Position numbers and translations under genes: made by a program
DNA from: Actinomycetota bacterium
GTDB lineage: Bacteria; Actinomycetota; Actinomycetes; Nanopelagicales; Nanopelagicaceae
Assembly: GCA_009699165.1 (NCBI GenBank)
Contig: WLOR01000036.1
Span: 1 to 13,320, forward strand
Length of the DNA: 13,320 nt
Reading direction: 5' to 3'
Shown here: positions 8,311 through 13,320 of the stretch, in pieces
Position numbering within the stretch: the first letter of the stretch is position 1
How the letters are laid out: every line of letters starts with the position of its first letter
The notes under the pieces: model-generated
The model's database searches: none
Told to the model about the DNA's origin: nothing
What the model saw: the letters and a program-made list of their open reading frames with translations, nothing else

Positions 8311-9063
8311 TTACTCTAGGCTCGCCATGACTTCATCGGATACATCAAAATTACTAAATACATTCTGAACATCGTCAAGCTCTTCAATTGCATCGATCAA
8401 ATCAAAAACCTTTTTTGCGCCATCTGCATCTAGCTCTATTTGAAGTGATGGCAAAAACGACGAGTCAGCGGATTCATAGTCAATACCTGCGCCTTGAAGT
8501 GCGGTTCGCACAGGAACTAAATCACTGGACTCGCTGACCACTTCAAAGGCTTCACCTAAATCATTAACCTCTTGGGCACCTGCATCGAGTACCGCTTCAA
8601 GAATTGAATCTTCCGTTAAGCCATCGATTTTCTTGACGATTACTACACCCTTGCGATTGAAAAGATAGGCAACCGAACCTGGATCAGCCATGGTTCCACC
8701 GTTACGAGTGACTGCGACTCGAACCTCTGATGAGGATCTATTGCGGTTATCAGTTAAACACTCAATCATGATTGCAACACCATTGGGACCATATCCCTCA
8801 TACATAATCGTCTGATAATCAGCAGCACCTAGTTCAAGGCCAGCACCGCGCTTGACCGCGCGCTCTATGTTGTCAGCTGGCATTGAAGACTTCTTCGCTT
8901 TAGTGATGGCATCAAAAAGTGTTGGGTTGCCTTCAAGATCTGCGCCACCATTTCGAGCGGCAACTTCAATTGCACGAATCTGTTTTGCAAATACTTTGGC
9001 ACGACGACTATCGATAATCGCTTTCTTATGCTTGGTAGTTGCCCACTTGGAATGGCCAGACAT
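8311..9063 (-). CDS. yebC: YebC/PmpR family protein (TACO1-like)
   Basis: A 250-residue cytoplasmic protein with the diagnostic family N-terminus [14 protein letters not shown]. It continues through the three-domain YebC fold: helical domain I (about 1-75) with [10 protein letters not shown] and [13 protein letters not shown], then two mixed domains with [10 protein letters not shown] and [12 protein letters not shown]. Members were first described as DNA-binding transcriptional regulators. More recent work on YebC and mitochondrial TACO1 links them to ribosome function and translation of difficult sequences such as proline stretches. Which role applies here cannot be read from the sequence. 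ATG9063 has AAGGGG (9071-9076) at 7 nt spacing. Its place next to ruvC is a widespread bacterial arrangement. Confidence 0.96.
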   Translation of the reverse strand: MSGHSKWATTKHKKAIIDSRRAKVFAKQIRAIEVAARNGGADLEGNPTLFDAITKAKKSSMPADNIERAVKRGAGLELGAADYQTIMYEGYGPNGVAIMIECLTDNRNRSSSEVRVAVTRNGGTMADPGSVAYLFNRKGVVIVKKIDGLTEDSILEAVLDAGAQEVNDLGEAFEVVSESSDLVPVRTALQGAGIDYESADSSFLPSLQIELDADGAKKVFDLIDAIEELDDVQNVFSNFDVSDEVMASLE

Positions 9064-9065
9064 GA

Positions 9066-9096
9066 TTTAACCCCTTTGCCTCTTTAACCCTTTGCC
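9066..9096 (-). repeat. Tandem duplication carrying the yebC ribosome-binding site
   Basis: On the plus strand TTTAACCCCTTTGCC (9066-9080) is followed after 2 bp by TTTAACCCTTTGCC (9083-9096), a 17-bp period differing by one C. On the coding strand both copies contain a Shine-Dalgarno-like AAGGG(G). The start-proximal copy has correct spacing to ATG9063; the distal copy is about 17 nt further away. The repeat fills most of the 52-bp pdxT-yebC gap. Confidence 0.7.
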
Positions 9097-9115
9097 GCTG
9101 CGATATAAGTTCGAA

Positions 9116-9712
9116 CTACTTTACCTGCTGGATAGCAACTCTTGCTACTTCTTCGATGAAATACCTATGAATGCGATGGTCTCCGGTGAGTTCAGGATGA
9201 AATGAGGTTGCCAACACACTTGCTGAGCGAACTGCAACTGGATGTGAATCCACTTCGGCAAGAACTTCTATACCAACGCCAACTCTTTCCACCCACGGTG
9301 CTCGAATAAATACTGCGCGGATCAAATCTGTCGAGCCATCTCTAAAAGAGATATCTGATTCAAAAGAGTCGACTTGGCGGCCAAATGCGTTTCGGCGAAC
9401 TGTAATATCCAATCCACCGAAGGTCTCTTGCCCGGCTTTAGCATCGAGAATCTCATCTGCTAACAAAATCATTCCAGCACAGGATCCATACACTGGCATA
9501 CCTTTAGAAATTCGTTCTCGCATCACATCGAAAACACCAAAAATACGGGCGAGCTGTGCAATTGTCGTTGACTCTCCACCAGGAATCACCATCGCATCAA
9601 CGTGCGACACCTCATCTGGTCTACGCACCGCTAGTGGTTCGACTCCGCACGCTATAAGCGCGCTCATATGCTCGCGTACATCTCCTTGAAGTGCTAGAAC
9701 TCCAACCTTCAT
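9116..9712 (-). CDS. pdxT: PLP synthase glutaminase subunit PdxT
   Basis: Glutamine amidotransferase that releases ammonia from glutamine and channels it to PdxS for pyridoxal 5'-phosphate synthesis by the DXP-independent route. The 198 residues show a class-I glutaminase triad: C78 in YGSCAGMIL (nucleophile), H172 and E174 in SFHPEL. The GGEST motif (45-49) helps form the oxyanion hole. N-terminus [15 protein letters not shown] is typical, fixing the start at ATG9712. The preceding AAAGAG abuts the start codon, closer than ideal, so translation may be coupled to pdxS, whose stop is 12 bp upstream. PdxS and PdxT assemble as a 12+12 complex, so the adjacency makes sense. In Mycobacterium a thioesterase gene lies between the two; here they are adjacent. 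Confidence 0.97.
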   Translation of the reverse strand: MKVGVLALQGDVREHMSALIACGVEPLAVRRPDEVSHVDAMVIPGGESTTIAQLARIFGVFDVMRERISKGMPVYGSCAGMILLADEILDAKAGQETFGGLDITVRRNAFGRQVDSFESDISFRDGSTDLIRAVFIRAPWVERVGVGIEVLAEVDSHPVAVRSASVLATSFHPELTGDHRIHRYFIEEVARVAIQQVK

Positions 9713-9724
9713 CTCTTTAAAAGG

Positions 9725-10612
9725 TTACCAACCGCGCTCTGCAAGACGATGTGGGGCTGGAAGATCGGCAACATTTATCCCAACCATTGCCTCACCCAAA
9801 CCTCTTGAAGCATCTGCAATAACCTTTGGGTCATCCCAAAAAGTTGTTGCGCGAACGCATGCTGCAGCACGCTGTGCAGGATTTCCAGATTTAAAGATTC
9901 CCGAACCGATAAATACTCCATCAGCCCCCATGCTCATCATGAGCGCTGCATCTGCTGGAGTTGCAATTCCACCGGCAGTAAAGAGAACCACTGGAAGTTT
10001 GCCCTTCTCGGCGACCTCACGAACTAACTCATAAGGTGCTTGTAACTCCTTTGCCGCGACATAGAGTTCATCTTCGCGAAGTGAAGACAGGCGACGAATC
10101 TCGCCATTGATTTCACGCATGTGTTGCATTGCATTAGATACATCGCCAGTACCAGCTTCACCTTTAGATCGGATCATCGCAGCACCCTCATTTATTCTTC
10201 GCAGTGCTTCTCCAAGGTTTGTTGCCCCGCAGACGAATGGAACTGTAAAACCCCATTTATCGATGTGATTCTTATAATCGGCTGGTGTTAATACCTCCGA
10301 CTCATCAATGTAGTCAACACCTAAAGATTGAAGTACTTGAGCTTCAACAAAGTGACCGATACGAGCTTTTGCCATAACAGGAATTGATACAGCCGCTTTA
10401 ATCTTTTCAATCATGTCTGGATCTGACATGCGGGCAACTCCGCCCTGGGCACGAATATCTGCAGGTACACGCTCTAGTGCCATCACCGCAACTGCACCAG
10501 CATCTTCAGCGATCTTTGCTTGCTCGGCGTTAACTACGTCCATGATGACGCCACCCTTGAGCATCTCTGCCATACCGCGCTTGACTCGACCTGTACCAGT
10601 TTCTTGCGACAT
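9725..10612 (-). CDS. pdxS: PLP synthase catalytic subunit PdxS
   Basis: Builds pyridoxal 5'-phosphate from ribose 5-phosphate, glyceraldehyde 3-phosphate and ammonia supplied by PdxT. It is 295 residues from ATG10612, a (beta/alpha)8 barrel of normal length. Key residues are visible (numbered from this ATG): D25 in MDVVNAEQA, the imine-forming lysine K82 in VMAKARIGH, the second lysine K150 in RSKGEAGTG, and the phosphate-binding [13 protein letters not shown] and [12 protein letters not shown] loops. A GTG immediately before the ATG could add one residue. GGGAG at 10620-10624 has 7 nt spacing to the ATG but only 4 to the GTG, so I prefer ATG. A 56-bp gap upstream may hold a promoter. No adjacent MocR/PdxR-type regulator is present in the window. 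Confidence 0.97.
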   Translation of the reverse strand: MSQETGTGRVKRGMAEMLKGGVIMDVVNAEQAKIAEDAGAVAVMALERVPADIRAQGGVARMSDPDMIEKIKAAVSIPVMAKARIGHFVEAQVLQSLGVDYIDESEVLTPADYKNHIDKWGFTVPFVCGATNLGEALRRINEGAAMIRSKGEAGTGDVSNAMQHMREINGEIRRLSSLREDELYVAAKELQAPYELVREVAEKGKLPVVLFTAGGIATPADAALMMSMGADGVFIGSGIFKSGNPAQRAAACVRATTFWDDPKVIADASRGLGEAMVGINVADLPAPHRLAERGW

Positions 10613-10635
10613 CACCGATCTCCCATATCTTGAGA

Positions 10636-10671
10636 CTGCCTATTTATAAAGACAGCTAGGGGATTATCCTA
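10636..10671 (-). promoter_or_regulatory. Possible promoter upstream of pdxS (weak)
   Basis: The gap between the DUF3048 gene and pdxS contains an AT-rich stretch with TATAAA (10643-10648, minus strand), about 30 nt before the pdxS start, resembling a -10 element. A second candidate is TAGGATAAT, at the DUF3048 stop codon. Neither has a convincing TTGACA-like -35 at 17 bp. It is suggested mainly by position, as one of the few gaps in the operon. Confidence 0.25.
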
Positions 10672-11700
10672 CTTTGTCGGCGAGGGGTTTGCGCTCGGAG
10701 TTACCTGCTCAAACTCAGGCGCGCTCTGCAATAGCGCGACCCACACCTGACCCGGGGCAAAGAGAATTGGTTTTCCATCCATATCTGTCCAGGTTGTGCC
10801 TTCTATGGCACTTGCCCTAGTCCATGTTCCTGCAAACGATTTGCCATCACGCAGAATGAATCCGGTACCAGATCCAACCGTGTTAGAAAATGGAGTTATG
10901 CCCCCGACTTTGTCATGGTACTCGGAGTTCGTAATCGAAACATTTTGAATCACTAACGTACTAGCGCATAACTGTTTACCTGTTTGAACGTAATCGGGCT
11001 TTGAGTTATGAAAAAGGCTCCAACATTGTGAGGTTGAAGACCAATCGGCGCGATAACTCGTTGCTGGCCAGTGCAGTGATACAGACGTGATCTCCTGTCC
11101 AGTGGTTGGTGCATCTCCAAAACTCCAACCGACAGACTTAGCCGAGTCAATGTGATATCCCTTTTCAATAATCTTGGCCATCAGTAAATCAGCGCGCATA
11201 ACCATCGAATAAGGACTTACTCGAGAGGGATCTCGTGTGTAAATTGTGGATGATTGCGATTGGGCACCTAGGTTTTGCAGATTTGCTGCTGCAATGACTG
11301 GAAGAAGTTTTTTCTGCGCACCGCTATATGCAAAGGCTATGTGACCATATTGGCTCAAGATATCGATATCGGAGATCCTGGCACTGCGAACTGGTCCAAT
11401 TTCCGTGGGAATTTTGGATGAATATATGACAGCAAGTCTTGTGAGCCCACCTTCTACTTGCTCTATATATACGACATCGGCATCTTCTAAACCAATTTGA
11501 GGATGAGCTAAGTTTGTATCATCTACTTTTACAACAAGGACTGGTCCATTAGTTCCTACTCGACCACTCAACAGGTTGGTCTCAATAATTTCTTTGGGTT
11601 TCTGATCAAACCTCTCTGCAACACTGCCGCATCCACTTAGCGCTAACGCTGATATGCAAGTTATCAATAATGTTTTATAACGCATCGAATTCAAACTCAT
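10669..11700 (-). CDS. DUF3048 (YerB-like) extracytoplasmic lipoprotein
   Basis: A 343-residue predicted lipoprotein of unknown function. A basic start, a hydrophobic segment and the lipobox LSGC (Cys24) mark lipid attachment after signal peptidase II cleavage. The DUF3048 domain follows: VVKVDDTNLAHPQIGL and ADVVYIEQVEGGLTRLAV near 56-91, then IGPVRSARISDID near 101-113. The DUF3048 C-terminal domain includes GTWTR (291-295) and DGKPILFAPGQVWVALL (308-324). Two cysteines, C226 and C245, could form a disulfide outside the membrane. The tail is Pro/Ser/Thr rich. ATG11700 overlaps the upstream gene by 26 bp with no clear ribosome-binding site. A second ATG at 11685 (signal peptide MRYKTLL..., overlap 11 bp) is equally reasonable. 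Family assignment is confident; I know of no established biochemical role. Confidence 0.9.
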   Translation of the reverse strand: MSLNSMRYKTLLITCISALALSGCGSVAERFDQKPKEIIETNLLSGRVGTNGPVLVVKVDDTNLAHPQIGLEDADVVYIEQVEGGLTRLAVIYSSKIPTEIGPVRSARISDIDILSQYGHIAFAYSGAQKKLLPVIAAANLQNLGAQSQSSTIYTRDPSRVSPYSMVMRADLLMAKIIEKGYHIDSAKSVGWSFGDAPTTGQEITSVSLHWPATSYRADWSSTSQCWSLFHNSKPDYVQTGKQLCASTLVIQNVSITNSEYHDKVGGITPFSNTVGSGTGFILRDGKSFAGTWTRASAIEGTTWTDMDGKPILFAPGQVWVALLQSAPEFEQVTPSANPSPTK

Positions 11701-12178
11701 ATGTAACAGGTAGCGGCGCTGTGCCAGCTAGACGAAAAAAACGAATTGCAAATTTCTTGCGTACCATCTGCGTCGAAGAAACGGCATCTGTATGAATAGC
11801 AATGGCGATGCGTATCTTGGAAGTGAGCACTTCTAGTTCGCCAAGCAATAGCTTCTCAGATGAAGATGCGTGTTCCTGTGCATCGATGACCAAAAGGCCA
11901 AGTGCACCAGATAAAACCATCTCGGCTGCAGATCGCTCTTGAACGCTGGCCTCTCTGGCTTGGTAGGCCGCCGATGTTAAAAGCATGGAAGAGGCAGGGT
12001 CGGAAAAATCACTTCGGGCAATCTCTAACGCTATTGCCGCTCTTCTCTGGAGCAAGCCATCAAGGTTTGCCCAACTAGTCTCAACTCGATGATGCAGCCG
12101 ATCTAAACGAGTTGCCAAAAAAGATAGGTACCAAAGTACGACAAGAATTACTAGTGCAATGACCAGCGCTGACTTCAA
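11675..12178 (-). CDS. Small LemA-like membrane protein
   Basis: A 167-residue protein with one N-terminal membrane segment (about 4-23), then a mostly helical body. The stretch RLDRLHHRVETSWANLDGLLQRR (about 24-46) resembles the LemA-family pattern in which an AW..LD..L.RR helix follows the membrane anchor, but the rest is divergent and lacks other motifs I recognise. The helical body (about 28-140) probably forms a bundle; the final 30 residues end in acidic, aromatic YEFEFDAL. The start is TTG12178, overlapping the pimA stop by 4 bp (TTGA), with a strong AGGGAG (12186-12191) at 7 nt spacing, so it is coupled to pimA. Topology and function are unproven. Its position between pimA and a lipoprotein gene suggests a cell-envelope role, which is inference. 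Confidence 0.75.
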   Translation of the reverse strand: MKSALVIALVILVVLWYLSFLATRLDRLHHRVETSWANLDGLLQRRAAIALEIARSDFSDPASSMLLTSAAYQAREASVQERSAAEMVLSGALGLLVIDAQEHASSSEKLLLGELEVLTSKIRIAIAIHTDAVSSTQMVRKKFAIRFFRLAGTAPLPVTYEFEFDAL

Positions 12179-13320
12179 TCTTTATCTCCCTCTCTTGATA
12201 AGAACCGATTCCAAGGTCGGTTCTCTGACGATAGTGAGATTTTTTCTCCGCCAACTAAAGCCATTTCATAAATTGAAAAAATATCCTTAGCAACAACATC
12301 CCAATCAAAGATTTGTGCATGCTCTTTTCCAGACTTCGCTAACTCCACACGTTTGTTCTCATCGCGAAGCAGATCAATCACGACCTTTGCAAGTTCAGTT
12401 GGATTCTCGGATGGGAACAGAGCCCCATATTTTCCTGAGCCTAACAATGAATCAAATGCTGGGATGTCACTTGCCACCACACATGCGCCACCTGCTAACG
12501 CTTCGGCCAGAATAATTCCAAAGGACTCTCCCCCAGTATTTGGGGCTACGTATATCGCCACTGAAGACATAAAATCTGCCTTATCGTCTTCGGAGATCCT
12601 GCCTAGAAATTCGAAGCGGTGACGCAACTGAGGATCAATAGACTCCTCAACATCCTTTGGATCTCCAGGACCTGCTACTAGAACACGAACATCAGGAGCG
12701 AATCGGGTGATGATTGGCAGCGCCTCAAGAAGCACGTGCAAACCTTTGCGCGGCTCTTCAAATCTGCCTATGAAACCAATTGTATTGCCAGACCATTTTT
12801 CTCTAGCGACTCCATTTGCATATCGCTTTGCATATATGCCATTAGGGATTACAACGGCATCGGTTTCAAGATGGCTAGTAAGTGTTAAACGTGCCGCTTC
12901 AGAGACTGCGATGCGTGCCGAGAGTTTTTCAATTGCAGGCTCAAGAATTGGACCAATCGCATAGATAACTTTCTGATGTTTTGCTGCGGCGTGAAAGGTG
13001 CCAACCATTGGGCCTTCCGCAGCCCAACAAGCAAGCAACGAGATTGAAGGGATCGCCGGTTCGTGCAGATGCAAAATATCAAAATCACCAGAAGAGATCC
13101 ATTGACGCACGCGTGAGAATGCGATCGGACCAAAAAGAACACGAGCAACAGCGCCGTTGTATGGAATCGAAATAGGTTTGCCAGCGCTGACTAAATAGTC
13201 GGGCAGATTTATCTCATCGGTCACAGGAGCTAAGACGGAGACAGAGTGACCTGCGCCAATGAGATATTCAGCTAGGTCGCGGACGTGGTTTTGTACTCCA
13301 CCAGGGGTGTCCCAACCATA
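12175..13320 (-). CDS. pimA: Phosphatidylinositol alpha-mannosyltransferase PimA-like (5' end cut by window)
   Basis: GT-B glycosyltransferase (GT4 family) that in mycobacteria transfers mannose from GDP-mannose to phosphatidylinositol, the first step of PIM/LM/LAM synthesis at the inner membrane face. The frame stays open to position 13320; the visible 381 residues begin YGWDTPGGVQNHV, so only about eight residues are missing. Landmarks (visible numbering): GGVQ loop at 7-10, PYNG near 53-56, HLHEP near 84-88, GTFH with H110, EPRKG with K192, preceded by R186, and NTGGESFG with E265. With the missing residues added, these fall within about two positions of mycobacterial PimA H118, R196, K202 and E274. 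The extended match over the whole length, including VSVLAPV before the internal GTG13224, shows the gene does not start at that GTG. Acceptor specificity is inferred from homology and synteny with pdxS/pdxT and ruv genes. Confidence 0.92.
   Translation of the reverse strand, partial: YGWDTPGGVQNHVRDLAEYLIGAGHSVSVLAPVTDEINLPDYLVSAGKPISIPYNGAVARVLFGPIAFSRVRQWISSGDFDILHLHEPAIPSISLLACWAAEGPMVGTFHAAAKHQKVIYAIGPILEPAIEKLSARIAVSEAARLTLTSHLETDAVVIPNGIYAKRYANGVAREKWSGNTIGFIGRFEEPRKGLHVLLEALPIITRFAPDVRVLVAGPGDPKDVEESIDPQLRHRFEFLGRISEDDKADFMSSVAIYVAPNTGGESFGIILAEALAGGACVVASDIPAFDSLLGSGKYGALFPSENPTELAKVVIDLLRDENKRVELAKSGKEHAQIFDWDVVAKDIFSIYEMALVGGEKISLSSENRPWNRFLSREGDKD

Noticed and set aside
9108-9117. 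Perfect palindrome AGTTCGAACT at the pdxT end, resembling a LexA half-site pair
   Set aside because: The actinobacterial SOS box needs GAAC and GTTC separated by four bases. Here the halves abut in the reverse order, and the site overlaps the pdxT stop codon.
13222-13224. GTG as the start of the glycosyltransferase
   Set aside because: The frame continues upstream to the window edge with strong PimA similarity, including the PGGVQ nucleotide-binding loop, so the gene is simply cut by the window.
1-13320. Search for a novel system: CRISPR, toxin-antitoxin, retron, mobile element, phage or defence genes
   Set aside because: No spaced repeats, integrase/transposase motifs, reverse transcriptase or toxin-like small genes were seen. 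Every sizeable stretch belongs to a recognised or family-level conserved gene.

Overview
The window looks like a compact, conserved housekeeping region of an actinobacterial chromosome. Gene order gives the taxonomy: on the minus strand, in transcription order, it reads pimA, LemA-like gene, DUF3048 lipoprotein gene, pdxS, pdxT, yebC, ruvC, ruvA, ruvB, secD, secF, rel. A DUF349 gene on the plus strand converges on rel. This is essentially the pimA-pdxS/pdxT-yebC-ruvCAB-secDF-relA neighbourhood known from Mycobacterium and Streptomyces. Base composition appears only moderately GC (not counted), lysine and AAA/GAA codons are common, and intergenic gaps are tiny. This fits a genome-streamlined low-GC actinobacterium such as the freshwater acI group (Nanopelagicales, 'Ca. 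Planktophila/Nanopelagicus'). That placement is inference.

Layout. Positions 16-1314 (+) encode a three-repeat DUF349 helical protein. Its stop codon overlaps the stop codon of the bifunctional (p)ppGpp synthetase/hydrolase rel (1311-3473, -). Upstream of rel lie secF (3483-4538) and secD (4542-6053), the protein-export motor. Next come ruvB (6065-7105), ruvA (7098-7712) and ruvC (7713-8249), the complete Holliday-junction branch migration and resolution set. Then come yebC (8311-9063) and the PLP synthase pair pdxT (9116-9712) and pdxS (9725-10612). The last group is a DUF3048 lipoprotein gene (10669-11700), a small LemA-like membrane protein gene (11675-12178), and pimA (12175 to the window edge), which lacks only its first few codons.

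All twelve minus-strand genes are separated by -26 to +61 bp, so most are probably co-transcribed and translationally coupled. The only gaps large enough for internal promoters are upstream of pdxS (56 bp), yebC (52 bp) and ruvC (61 bp). No tRNA, rRNA, CRISPR, insertion sequence, phage gene or attachment site was seen, and no stretch over 300 bp lacks a gene.

I found no convincing undescribed system. The points worth a second look are small. yajC and apt are missing from their usual places. The only two poorly characterised genes (LemA-like and DUF3048) are coupled to pimA. A short stem-loop spans the ruvB stop and secD start, where there is no Shine-Dalgarno sequence. A tandem duplication carries the yebC ribosome-binding site. 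The rel/DUF349 stop codons overlap. Non-ATG starts are supported for rel, ruvB and the LemA-like gene.
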